From a virus: a DNA stretch of 64,000 nucleotides. Below, in pieces: positions 43,551 to 49,344 of the stretch (positions are counted from its first letter, which is position 1; each line of letters opens with the position of its first letter). The position numbers and the translations under genes are program-made. A model generated the notes under the pieces. It saw only the letters and a program-made list of their open reading frames with translations. It searched no databases and was not told the origin of the DNA. The stretch covers positions 1-64,000 of the IMG/VR virus record IMGVR_UViG_3300047560_002412. One strand, given 5' to 3'.

Positions 43551-43593
43551 ATAAACAGATGCTATAATCATTACTGAGATAAGTAAGTTAAAG

Positions 43594-44169
43594 ATGGAGC
43601 ATCGTGTGAAAAAAATTGAGGATTTCAATGCTGAAGATCGGATTGACCTAAGATTACTTGAAAAAGGTACCTTTTACCTAAACGGTGAAATTAATGAAGA
43701 TTCCGTGGGGGAATGCATTAAATGGTTAATTTACGAAAATTTAGATTCGGCTAAAGATAAACTTTTAACTCTTTACATCAATAGCACAGGTGGGGATTTA
43801 TATCAAGCATTTGGCTTAATTGATGTAATGAAAGCTAGTCCGCATACAATTCGAATTATTGGGCTTGGTGCTGTTATGAGTGCCGCTTTTTTAATTTTTG
43901 CCAGCGGAACAAAAGGACACAGATATGCTGCCAAACATACAAGTTTCATGTGTCATCAATTTAGTGAAACTACAGAAGGCAAATATCACGATATCAAAGC
44001 ATCTATGAAAGAAAATGAAATCTGCAATGAAAGAATGATTGCCATTTTGAAAGAAGCAACTGGTCTCGCTCCGTCCAAAATTAAATCCAAACTACTACCT
44101 GCCAGTGATGTGTACTTGACAGCCGAAGAGGTTTTGCAGTATAATATAGCTGATAGCATATTAGTCTGA
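43594..44169 (+). CDS. clpP: ClpP-like serine protease
   Basis: 191 residues. Catalytic Ser in GLGAVMSAAFLIFASG, His in SFMCHQFS and Asp in ASDVYLTAEEVLQYNIAD; YINSTGGDLYQAFGLIDVM is the ClpP handle region. GTG 43606 is an alternative start with better ribosome spacing. Forms the proteolytic chamber used by Clp ATPases; with ClpS it suggests phage control of host proteolysis. Could also be a prohead-type ClpP. Confidence 0.88.
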   Translation: MEHRVKKIEDFNAEDRIDLRLLEKGTFYLNGEINEDSVGECIKWLIYENLDSAKDKLLTLYINSTGGDLYQAFGLIDVMKASPHTIRIIGLGAVMSAAFLIFASGTKGHRYAAKHTSFMCHQFSETTEGKYHDIKASMKENEICNERMIAILKEATGLAPSKIKSKLLPASDVYLTAEEVLQYNIADSILV

Positions 44170-44176
44170 AAGGAAA

Positions 44177-44410
44177 ATGATGGAAGTCGTTAGCATTAAT
44201 GTAAAGCAAGACGATCGCAGAAAAGAAGATATGTTAGAAGTACTTGACGTTCTTCGAGACAAAGTTGAATCTGGAGAAATCAAAGAGTTCGTTGCAGCCA
44301 GCATAGATCCAGATGGCGTTGCTAGGATACACGTAGCGGCTTTAGATCTTCCAGGCGGTATTGGATTGTTTGAAATTGGTAAGCACTTACTAATTCAACA
44401 ATCAGATTAA
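44177..44410 (+). CDS. Conserved small phage protein
   Basis: 77 residues. DMLEVLDVLRDKVESGEIKEFVAASIDPDGVARIHV is typical of a recurring phage protein of unknown function. AAGGAAAA upstream; ATG 44180 is an equal choice. Seven bases after clpP. Confidence 0.65.
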   Translation: MMEVVSINVKQDDRRKEDMLEVLDVLRDKVESGEIKEFVAASIDPDGVARIHVAALDLPGGIGLFEIGKHLLIQQSD

Positions 44411-44449
44411 AATGTTGCAAAAAAGCCACATTATAACCCGCTTTTTCTC

Positions 44450-44478
44450 TTGACATATAAATAAAAAGACAATATAAT
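44450..44478 (+). promoter_or_regulatory. Consensus sigma70 promoter
   Basis: TTGACA (44450-44455), 17-bp spacer, TATAAT (44473-44478). The spacer also contains TATAAATA, a late-promoter-like box. Confidence 0.82.
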
Positions 44479-44533
44479 AAGTTTATTGATTGTGCAGTTC
44501 TCTACTTAATTTTTCCAGGTTTACCAAAAGAGG

Positions 44534-44562
44534 TTGACAAGAAGGCTAAGTAGTTGTACAAT
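44534..44562 (+). promoter_or_regulatory. Sigma70-type promoter
   Basis: TTGACA (44534-44539), 17-bp spacer, TACAAT (44557-44562), 84 bp after the previous promoter and just upstream of a short ORF. Confidence 0.78.
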
Positions 44563-44608
44563 TGATACATGCGTTAGAGATAATGCAAAAAAGGAAAAAC
44601 TGAAACAA

Positions 44609-44749
44609 ATGAAAACTACATCGTTACAAAGACAATTTAAACATATAGCCCAGATGGGAGGCTTTGCGCCCTCATATTGGTCAGTATGTGAGATTAGTCT
44701 ATCTAATGATCGTACACCAGGAACGGGGTCCGGGAGGACGCTAGTGTAA
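44609..44749 (+). CDS. Short ORF, possible small protein or leader peptide
   Basis: 46 residues (MKTTSLQRQFKHIAQMGGF ... GRTLV) within a transcript bounded by the promoter at 44534 and a terminator at 44777. AAAGGAAAAA upstream is a weak ribosome site. It contains GGFAPSYWSVCE, which reads like real protein. Could be attenuation for the tRNA array downstream; unproven. Confidence 0.45.
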   Translation: MKTTSLQRQFKHIAQMGGFAPSYWSVCEISLSNDRTPGTGSGRTLV

Positions 44750-44776
44750 ACAAAATACACAGGCAAACTTCAAAGG

Positions 44777-44805
44777 ACCCCAGGATTAAAAACCCTGGGG
44801 TTTTT
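44777..44805 (+). terminator. Rho-independent terminator
   Basis: ACCCCAGG / CCTGGGGT stem, 9-nt loop, then TTTTTGTTTT. Confidence 0.9.
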
Positions 44806-44824
44806 GTTTTGTAGGATTTTAAAA

Positions 44825-44986
44825 ATGGAATTTGAAGATTTTAGAAAACAAAGAAATGCCAAGTTTTTAGCCGAACACGAACTTGACGATGATCAACTTG
44901 AAAAGTTGATAGAAGAAAAGTTTAATCGTGCTCGTGCTTATCACCAGGCATTAAACAAGCAAGAAGACGAAGTAACACTCGACTAA
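44825..44986 (+). CDS. Small acidic helical protein
   Basis: 53 residues (MEFEDFRKQRNAKFLAEHELDDD...). Helix-forming, highly charged. A weak ribosome site. Last coding gene before the RNA region. Confidence 0.5.
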   Translation: MEFEDFRKQRNAKFLAEHELDDDQLEKLIEEKFNRARAYHQALNKQEDEVTLD

Positions 44987-44990
44987 TTGC

Positions 44991-45170
44991 AAAGTGTTAA
45001 TAGGGAACGCGACCCTGCAGGGCACTCTAAACATCCTGCTACTAATGTGGGCGGCCTACCGGATGGTAAGTCTAGGGCGATAACCTAGATGCGTAAAAAG
45101 GTAGCGTAGTAAAGCAGATTGGCTCCTTCGGGAGGTCTGCCAGACGTCAGTCTGTTTTACTACACACTTT
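44991..45170 (+). ncRNA. Structured RNA element A at the head of the tRNA array
   Basis: Closing stem AAAGTGT (44991) with ACACTTT (45164). Inside are TCTAGG/CCTAGA and a 16-bp hairpin (45106-45121 with 45148-45163, two G-U pairs) capped by CTCCTTCGGGAG. No open frame fits. Its family is unknown. Confidence 0.6.
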
Positions 45171-45225
45171 CTATTCGCTCCCTTGACGAGCGTCTAAAAT
45201 CATAGAGGAGAGTGTTACACATTTT

Positions 45226-45314
45226 GGATCGTATTCCCTACGGCGGTCTGTAAAACCGTTGCCATTAATATGTAGGGTGGCGGCAGTTAGGTTCGATTCC
45301 TTTACGGTCCACCA
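45226..45314 (+). tRNA. tRNA-Tyr (GTA)
   Basis: Class II tRNA with long variable arm. Loop CTGTAAA gives anticodon GTA. Acceptor GGATCGT/ACGGTCC, discriminator A, CCA encoded. Confidence 0.88.
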
Positions 45315-45321
45315 AAAATGT

Positions 45322-45350
45322 TTGACAAATTTATCTGTAGATGATATAAT
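45322..45350 (+). promoter_or_regulatory. Consensus sigma70 promoter inside tRNA array
   Basis: TTGACA (45322-45327), 17-bp spacer, TATAAT (45345-45350), 20 bases before tRNA-Leu(TAA). Confidence 0.85.
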
Positions 45351-45370
45351 AAGTTTGTTGAATAAGATTT

Positions 45371-45454
45371 GCCCGAGTGGAGAAATGGTATACTCAGGAG
45401 ACTTAAAATCTCCCGTCGAAAGGCATGCCGGTTCGAGTCCGGCCTCGGGTACCA
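45371..45454 (+). tRNA. tRNA-Leu (TAA)
   Basis: Anticodon stem GGAGA/TCTCC around CTTAAAA, anticodon TAA. Long variable arm (CGTCGAAAGGCATG) and TTCGAGT T loop. CCA encoded. Confidence 0.9.
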
Positions 45455-45459
45455 AATTT

Positions 45460-45534
45460 GGTTTCAAGGTGTTCATGGACGCACACTGGCTTGTCACGCC
45501 AGAGGACGGGGATCGTTACCCCGTGAGACCGCCA
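45460..45534 (+). tRNA. tRNA-Asp (GTC)
   Basis: CTGGC/GCCAG around TTGTCAC, anticodon GTC. Acceptor GGTTTCA/TGAGACC, discriminator G as usual for Asp. Confidence 0.88.
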
Positions 45535-45608
45535 AGTTGTGTTGCAACTAATCTTAGGGATTGAATGTTAGCCTAAGTTAAAATAACAAAAATCATTCAC
45601 AGAATTAT

Positions 45609-45683
45609 TCCAGGGTAGCACAGCGGTAGTGCAGTTGGCTGTTAACCAATTGGTCATAGGTTCGATCCCTATCCCTGGAGCCA
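45609..45683 (+). tRNA. tRNA-Asn (GTT)
   Basis: GTTGG/CCAAT around CTGTTAA, anticodon GTT. Acceptor TCCAGGG/CCCTGGA; CCA encoded. Confidence 0.9.
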
Positions 45684-45693
45684 ATTATAAATT

Positions 45694-46257
45694 ATGGATA
45701 CATTTAGAACACTTCGCATATACGGATTTAAGCAACCAGGTACAGAATACATCGTTAAAGTAAATGGTGTTGTAACTGAATTAGGGTCTGATGATCTTTT
45801 TTCTTTTATTACTAATACTAAATTACATGGTAGCAATAACATTGTAATAAATGTATTAGCTGGAAAACTTACAATTACACATTGTTATGCCACATATCCT
45901 GCATTGTTTAATAACATTGAAGGAACAGCAACAATGGTGCAACCAATTGCAGATCCAATTGCTGTAATAGAAAATGGACAGATTTTTTCAGTACCATTTC
46001 CTATTGTAGTATCAGAAGGTGAAACATTTGATTATGAACATTTAATGTTTAATGGTCCTTCAAGATTTAAAATTGCCGTACAAGGATTAGGAATTAATCC
46101 AGGTATAAACGTGTTTATTGGCAATGCTATGAAAAATGAATTTACTCAAGGAATCACTGATATTCAAGTTGAATACGACTATGAACGATTCCCCAATGAA
46201 ATAAATTCTGAAGAAGATTTAAACAATTTAAAATTAAAAGTTTTAATGGCTCGGTAG
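45694..46257 (+). CDS. Hypothetical protein overlapping tRNA-Trp
   Basis: 187 residues, beta-rich with many Ile and Asn (NNIVINVLAGKLTITHC). It could be a small structural or decoration protein. The last three codons and the TAG stop lie within tRNA-Trp (46248 onward), so the mature mRNA and tRNA cannot both be made from one transcript. Confidence 0.65.
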   Translation: MDTFRTLRIYGFKQPGTEYIVKVNGVVTELGSDDLFSFITNTKLHGSNNIVINVLAGKLTITHCYATYPALFNNIEGTATMVQPIADPIAVIENGQIFSVPFPIVVSEGETFDYEHLMFNGPSRFKIAVQGLGINPGINVFIGNAMKNEFTQGITDIQVEYDYERFPNEINSEEDLNNLKLKVLMAR

Positions 46258-46324
46258 TTCAGTCTGGCAGAACGTTGGTCTCCAAAACCAAATGTCGGTG
46301 GTTCAAATCCATCCCGGGTCGCCA
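46248..46324 (+). tRNA. tRNA-Trp (CCA) with A at position 24
   Basis: TTGGT/ACCAA around CTCCAAA, anticodon CCA. D stem GTTC/GAAC gives U11-A24, the same base as the E. coli Hirsh UGA-suppressor tRNA-Trp (where wild type has G24). A24 is also natural in some bacteria, so this is suggestive only. Discriminator G, CCA encoded. Confidence 0.9.
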
Positions 46325-46330
46325 ATCAAT

Positions 46331-46406
46331 GCTCGGTTCGTCTATCGGTCTAGGACACCGCCCTTTCACGGCGGGAAGAGGGGTTCGATTCCCCTACCGA
46401 GTACCA
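46331..46406 (+). tRNA. tRNA-Glu (TTC), copy 1
   Basis: CCGCC/GGCGG around CTTTCAC, anticodon TTC. Acceptor GCTCGGT with ACCGAGT (one G-U pair), discriminator A. Confidence 0.88.
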
Positions 46407-46415
46407 AAGTTCTAT

Positions 46416-46490
46416 GCACGAGTGGCGGAACGGTGACGCAACGGATTGCAAATCCGCACCATGCAGGTTCGAATCCTGTCTCGTGCTCCA
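46416..46490 (+). tRNA. tRNA-Cys (GCA), copy 1
   Basis: CGGA/TCCG around TTGCAAA, anticodon GCA. Acceptor GCACGAG/CTCGTGC, discriminator T typical of Cys, CCA encoded. Confidence 0.9.
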
Positions 46491-46492
46491 AT

Positions 46493-46572
46493 GCCCCTGT
46501 GGCCAAATAGGTAAAGGCGGCTCTCTCAAAAGGAGTGACTATCTCTCGGTTCGAGTCCGAGCAGGGGTACCA
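46493..46572 (+). tRNA. tRNA-Leu (CAA)
   Basis: Loop CTCAAAA, anticodon CAA; stem has G-U pairs. Variable arm of moderate length. Acceptor GCCCCTG/CAGGGGT, discriminator A. Confidence 0.8.
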
Positions 46573-46673
46573 TCAAACGTAGATGTTAATGAACATGCCT
46601 TTTGGATATCTTTGACGAGAGTTCCAGGCATGCTGAAGATATGAATATTTCATATTGTATTTAAAAAAATTAT
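46573..46673 (+). other. 101-base spacer with a weak closed stem
   Basis: CATGCC (46594) can pair with GGCATG (46627), followed by GATATGAATATTTCATATTG. I see no gene. Possibly another small structured element or a processing spacer between tRNAs. Confidence 0.3.
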
Positions 46674-46763
46674 GGAAGTGTGGCAGAGTCCGGTTTATTG
46701 CACCTGTCTTGAAAACAGACGATCAGAAATGGTCCGTGAGTTCGAATCTCACCGCTTCCGCCA
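46674..46763 (+). tRNA. tRNA-Ser (TGA)
   Basis: CCTGT/ACAGA around CTTGAAA, anticodon TGA. Long variable arm. Acceptor GGAAGTG/CGCTTCC, discriminator G. Confidence 0.88.
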
Positions 46764-46768
46764 AGTTA

Positions 46769-46845
46769 TGCAGTAATGGAGGGGTAGGCGCCCTGTGCGC
46801 CGCATTCTAGATTCCCGCAAAGGTTCGAGTCCTTTGGCTGCACCA
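46769..46845 (+). tRNA. Degenerate tRNA-like gene, isotype unassigned
   Basis: 5' TGCAGTA and 3' GGCTGCA pair, the T arm AAAGG/CCTTT and CCA are intact, but the middle (GGCGCCCTGTGCGCC...) does not give a standard anticodon arm with U33. May be decayed, or may contain a rearranged arm. Confidence 0.4.
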
Positions 46846-46849
46846 ATTT

Positions 46850-46925
46850 GCCTCTCTAGCTCAATCGGGAGAGCACCGTCTTGATAAGGCGGGGGTACCT
46901 GGATCGAAACCAGGGAGAGGCACCA
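46850..46925 (+). tRNA. tRNA-Ile (GAT)
   Basis: CCGTC/GGCGG around TTGATAA, anticodon GAT. Acceptor GCCTCTC/GAGAGGC, discriminator A. Confidence 0.9.
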
Positions 46926-46940
46926 AACAAGGAGAACATT

Positions 46941-47003
46941 ATGGCAATACTTGTTGTGTTAGTTATAATGTTCGTTTTGTATCAAGTGTTAAAAAAATAT
47001 TAA
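46941..47003 (+). CDS. 20-residue membrane peptide
   Basis: MAILVVLVIMFVLYQVLKKY after a good AAGGAGAACATT ribosome site, within the tRNA array. One hydrophobic helix with a basic tail. After it, a second AAGGAG-ATG (47014) opens only six codons (MKRGKR). Small toxin-like or membrane peptide; function unknown. Confidence 0.5.
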   Translation: MAILVVLVIMFVLYQVLKKY

Positions 47004-47038
47004 GGAGAATGACATGAAACGTGGTAAACGTTAGTGTC

Positions 47039-47065
47039 ACCCTAGATCCCGTATTGGTCTAGGGT
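47039..47065 (+). terminator. Hairpin between small peptide and tRNA-Lys
   Basis: ACCCTAGA / TCTAGGGT, eight perfect pairs with an 11-nt loop. No strong U run follows, so its role in termination is uncertain. Confidence 0.45.
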
Positions 47066-47096
47066 TGGCACATTAAATCAATTTAATTACGACTAA

Positions 47097-47172
47097 CCCT
47101 ATCTAGCGTTAATGGTAGCGCACTTGACTCTTAATCAATGAGGTGTCAGTTCGAATCTGACGGTAGGGACCA
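47097..47172 (+). tRNA. tRNA-Lys (CTT)
   Basis: TTGA/TCAA around CTCTTAA, anticodon CTT. Acceptor CCCTATC with GGTAGGG, discriminator A. Confidence 0.82.
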
Positions 47173-47176
47173 ATAT

Positions 47177-47253
47177 GGGAGTATAGCTCAACTGGCTAGA
47201 GCAACCGGCTTTTAACCGGTAGGTTCAGGGTTCAAGTCCCTGTGCTCCTACCA
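47177..47253 (+). tRNA. tRNA-Lys (TTT)
   Basis: ACCGG/CCGGT around CTTTTAA, anticodon TTT. Regular D and T arms; CCA encoded. Confidence 0.9.
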
Positions 47254-47259
47254 TTACTA

Positions 47260-47336
47260 TAAGAGAGAACATTACAATGTTGGGTTCGATTCCCCGCCAC
47301 TGATCAGGTTGGATGGTGTCCTAATGTTCTCCCTTA
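47260..47336 (+). ncRNA. Structured RNA element B
   Basis: GAGAACATTA (47265-47274) pairs perfectly with TAATGTTCTC (47322-47331), extended outward to 47260/47336 with one mismatch. The interior contains a T-arm-like GGGTTCGATTCCCC. It abuts tRNA-Met. Could be a decayed tRNA or a small RNA. Confidence 0.55.
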
Positions 47337-47337
47337 T

Positions 47338-47412
47338 GGTAATGTAGCATAACGGTAGTGCAGCACCTTCATACGGTGTCCAGTGAAAGTTCGACTCTTT
47401 CCATTACCACCA
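47338..47412 (+). tRNA. tRNA-Met (CAT), elongator-type
   Basis: GCACC/GGTGT around TTCATAC, anticodon CAT. Acceptor GGTAATG/CATTACC fully paired, so not an initiator. Could be tRNA-Ile with a modified C34. Confidence 0.85.
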
Positions 47413-47413
47413 A

Positions 47414-47569
47414 GTTTCTGAGATAGACGTAGAGTTTGAGTCCTGCCTAACCTAGCGCAGTTTTGGTCGGCTGCGTGACACCACAGACGGTTATTGGTGG
47501 TCCTAAGACTTGCTCTATCGAGACAATCCAGTGAGTCCTCCCAGGAGGATAGTTGGGCTCTCAGAAAAC
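47414..47569 (+). ncRNA. Structured RNA element C
   Basis: TTTCTGAGA (47415-47423) pairs with TCTCAGAAA (47559-47567). Interior stems include CGCAG/CTGCG and TCCTCCCAGGAGGA. It lies between tRNA-Met and tRNA-Ala with no convincing ORF. Confidence 0.55.
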
Positions 47570-47577
47570 CTATATTT

Positions 47578-47652
47578 GGGGGCAGCAGAGGGCTGCGGGG
47601 AATCCTTGCAAGATTCTTGACTAGAACGGTTCGATACCGTCGGCCTCCACCA
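47578..47652 (+). tRNA. tRNA-Ala (TGC), copy 1
   Basis: GAATC/GATTC around CTTGCAA, anticodon TGC. Acceptor has the G3-U70 alanine signal. Discriminator A. Confidence 0.88.
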
Positions 47653-47658
47653 AATTTC

Positions 47659-47733
47659 GCCCTTGTATCCTTAGTGGTAGAGGTCCTGTTTTGTAAGCAG
47701 GGTGTGGTGGTTCGATTCCATCCTGGGGCACCA
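47659..47733 (+). tRNA. tRNA-Thr (TGT), copy 1
   Basis: CCTGT/GCAGG around TTTGTAA, anticodon TGT. CCA encoded; acceptor has one mismatch. Confidence 0.82.
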
Positions 47734-47736
47734 AGT

Positions 47737-47936
47737 TTTGTTGTAGTGTTAGTAAGTGAAAGTCACTTTTGTTAGTAGCTGGCCAGCCAAAGCAAAAGTA
47801 AACAGAGGGGGGCGCAATACCCTAGCAAAAAATACGTAACTCTGGGCAAGTAACTGCAATAGCGTACCGAGTCCTTCCAGCTGGCTTGATTAGAGGTGAA
47901 TGGTTCCTATAACGATGGTGGAACTACTACAACAAA
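47737..47936 (+). ncRNA. Structured RNA element D
   Basis: TTTGTTGTAGT (47737-47747) pairs perfectly with ACTACAACAAA (47926-47936), 11 bp. Interior has AAGTGAAAGTCACTT and a long-range AGCTGG/CCAGCT. About 200 nt between tRNA-Thr and tRNA-Gln, no coding sign. Confidence 0.6.
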
Positions 47937-47947
47937 TTTATTTCTGT

Positions 47948-48021
47948 TGGCGTGTGGTGTAATGGTAACACAACGGACTTTGACTCCGTCGTTCCAGGTT
48001 CGAGCCCTGGCATGCCTGCCA
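47948..48021 (+). tRNA. tRNA-Gln (TTG)
   Basis: ACGGA/TCCGT around CTTTGAC, anticodon TTG. Weak first pair (T-T), as tRNA-Gln often has. Discriminator G. Confidence 0.85.
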
Positions 48022-48027
48022 AGTTTT

Positions 48028-48126
48028 GCCTCTGTAGCTTAATGGTAAAGAAGCGAGCTTATACCTCGCCAAAGCACAGGCCAGATAAGCCTGAGTGTGC
48101 AGGTTCGAGTCCTGCCAGAGGCACCA
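48028..48126 (+). tRNA. tRNA-Ile (TAT) with long variable arm
   Basis: GCGAG/CTCGC around CTTATAC, anticodon TAT. Acceptor GCCTCTG/CAGAGGC. The variable region forms GCACAGGC/GCCTGAGTGTGC, a class II arm not normal for Ile. Either an unusual AUA decoder or a tRNA rebuilt from a Leu/Ser type. Confidence 0.75.
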
Positions 48127-48133
48127 TTATTAT

Positions 48134-48210
48134 CGGTCCTTAACTCAGTTGGACAGAGTGCCTGTCTTCGAAACAGGAAGTCGTGGGTTCGAATCCTGCA
48201 GGGCCGGCCA
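48134..48210 (+). tRNA. tRNA-Arg (TCG)
   Basis: CCTGT/ACAGG around CTTCGAA, anticodon TCG. Acceptor CGGTCCT/AGGGCCG, discriminator G. Confidence 0.87.
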
Positions 48211-48231
48211 AATTTTTTTATGGAGATTGTT

Positions 48232-48438
48232 ATGAAAGCAACTATGCTAAAAAATCGTTTTAATAATGAGCATTTTGTCTGTGACGATATCCGTGTGACT
48301 GAAACAATCGAAGGTGTCGAGTACATTATTGTACATCGACCCAATGAGCATCGCCCGTTTAAAATGCGTCGCGATGCATTAGAGAAAATTAATATCCCGG
48401 TAGCTCATTTGGAACAGAGTATCACGCTACGAACGTGA
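48232..48438 (+). CDS. Hypothetical protein overlapping tRNA-Arg(ACG)
   Basis: 68 residues (MKATMLKNRFNNEHFVCDD...). TGGAG upstream. The last 15 codons, including the stop, lie in tRNA-Arg(ACG), so the protein end is made of tRNA sequence. It could be a real gene whose original 3' end was replaced by tRNA insertion. Function unknown. Confidence 0.5.
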   Translation: MKATMLKNRFNNEHFVCDDIRVTETIEGVEYIIVHRPNEHRPFKMRRDALEKINIPVAHLEQSITLRT

Positions 48439-48471
48439 GGGTAGTAGGTTCGAATCCTACCCGGGATGCCA
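48394..48471 (+). tRNA. tRNA-Arg (ACG)
   Basis: TCACG/CGTGA around CTACGAA, anticodon ACG. Acceptor ATCCCGG/CCGGGAT, discriminator G. Overlaps the 3' end of the ORF 48232-48438. Confidence 0.87.
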
Positions 48472-48482
48472 AACAAAACATT

Positions 48483-48556
48483 CTGGGTGTAGGATAATGG
48501 TAGTCGACGAAGCTTGGATCTTCGAGGCGCTGGTTCGATTCCAGCCACCCAGACCA
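48483..48556 (+). tRNA. tRNA-Pro (TGG), copy 1
   Basis: CGAAG/CTTCG around CTTGGAT, anticodon TGG. Acceptor CTGGGTG/CACCCAG, discriminator A. Confidence 0.88.
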
Positions 48557-48562
48557 GATTAC

Positions 48563-48637
48563 ATAGCGTTCGACTTTTGGTGAGGTCAGTAGGCTTTCAA
48601 CCTACGTAGGCGGGTTCGATCCCCGTACGCTATACCA
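48563..48637 (+). tRNA. tRNA-Glu (TTC), copy 2
   Basis: GTAGG/CCTAC around CTTTCAA, anticodon TTC. Irregular D arm. Acceptor ATAGCGT/ACGCTAT. Confidence 0.8.
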
Positions 48638-48642
48638 ACTAT

Positions 48643-48718
48643 GGTGAGGATAGTGTACCGGTGCGCACACCTGTCTGTGAAACAGGTAGATAGGGTTCAA
48701 CTCCCGTCCATCACCCCA
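48643..48718 (+). tRNA. tRNA-His (GTG)
   Basis: CCTGT/ACAGG around CTGTGAA, anticodon GTG. An extra G at -1 faces C73, the His identity feature. CCA encoded. Confidence 0.87.
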
Positions 48719-48719
48719 A

Positions 48720-48794
48720 GGATCTTTAGCTCAGTGGTAGAGTAGCAGCTCGACACGCTGTTGGTCGTAGGTTCAAGTCCTGCAAGATCCACCA
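48720..48794 (+). tRNA. tRNA-Val (GAC)
   Basis: GCAGC/GCTGT around TCGACAC, anticodon GAC; C instead of U at position 33. Acceptor GGATCTT/AAGATCC. Confidence 0.75.
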
Positions 48795-48799
48795 AATAT

Positions 48800-48875
48800 G
48801 CCGCTTTAGCTGATGTGGTCATAGCACCGGTTTGAAGCACCGAGGAATGAGGTTCGATCCCTCAAGGCGGCACCA
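48800..48875 (+). tRNA. tRNA-Phe (GAA)
   Basis: CCGGT/ACCGA around TTGAAGC, anticodon GAA. Acceptor GCCGCTT/AGGCGGC, discriminator A. Confidence 0.83.
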
Positions 48876-48879
48876 GTTT

Positions 48880-48983
48880 AAGCATCAACCGAAAGGTCGG
48901 CGATAAGAACAAGGTGTGAACATAGTTGCATCTTTGTTGGTCGGTAGATTGGAACGACTCACTCTTTTTACTGATGCTTTTTT
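48880..48983 (+). ncRNA. Structured RNA element E ending in a T run
   Basis: AAGCATCA (48880-48887) pairs with TGATGCTT (48972-48979), then TTTT. Inside is CCGA/TCGG. About 100 nt with its own terminator-like end, directly after tRNA-Phe. Confidence 0.6.
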
Positions 48984-49003
48984 AGTTTGTTAACCAAAAT
49001 ATG

Positions 49004-49033
49004 TTGACAAAGCATACAGATAGAATATATAAT
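49004..49033 (+). promoter_or_regulatory. Sigma70-type promoter for tRNA-Leu(TAG) and following RNAs
   Basis: TTGACA (49004-49009), 18-bp spacer, TATAAT (49028-49033). It would transcribe tRNA-Leu and RNA elements F, G and H. Confidence 0.8.
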
Positions 49034-49089
49034 AGTCACATATGCTTGTTAATAGCATTTAGTTCATTAAAAATTAAATTTAAGATTTT

Positions 49090-49173
49090 GCCCTGGTGGT
49101 GGAATGGTAGACACGCTGGTCTTAGAAGCCAGTGTCGCGAGGCGTGAGAGTTCGAGTCTCTCCTGGGGCACCA
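49090..49173 (+). tRNA. tRNA-Leu (TAG)
   Basis: CTGGT/GCCAG around CTTAGAA, anticodon TAG (reads CUA). Long variable arm; acceptor closed by CTGGGGC; CCA encoded. Confidence 0.9.
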
Positions 49174-49334
49174 TTAAAAAATAGCATTAGCGGGTATCGC
49201 TTGTGGACGCACAGGCTCATGAGGAATAGGGCCATCTTACTCCTCTGAAAAAACCGTGAACAATGGCTTATGAGGAGAATCGAACTCCACTCAGAAATAC
49301 GTTTCATCCCATAGGGTGTAATGTTATTTTTTAA
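49174..49334 (+). ncRNA. Structured RNA element F with 16-bp closing stem
   Basis: Bases 49174-49189 pair with 49319-49334 (one G-U, otherwise perfect), and the CA of the preceding tRNA CCA could extend it. Inside: GCG/CGC, GAGGA/TCCTC and GGAG/CTCC hairpins. No ORF of note. Confidence 0.65.
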
Positions 49335-49344
49335 TGGTAAAAAT

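Noticed and set aside
45259-46644. ORFs across tRNA-Tyr, Leu, Asp, Glu, Cys (several frames)
   Set aside because: They consist almost entirely of tRNA sequence, so they are shadows.
47494-47775. 93-codon ORF across tRNA-Ala and tRNA-Thr
   Set aside because: It runs through two good tRNA genes and a structured element; composition does not look coding.
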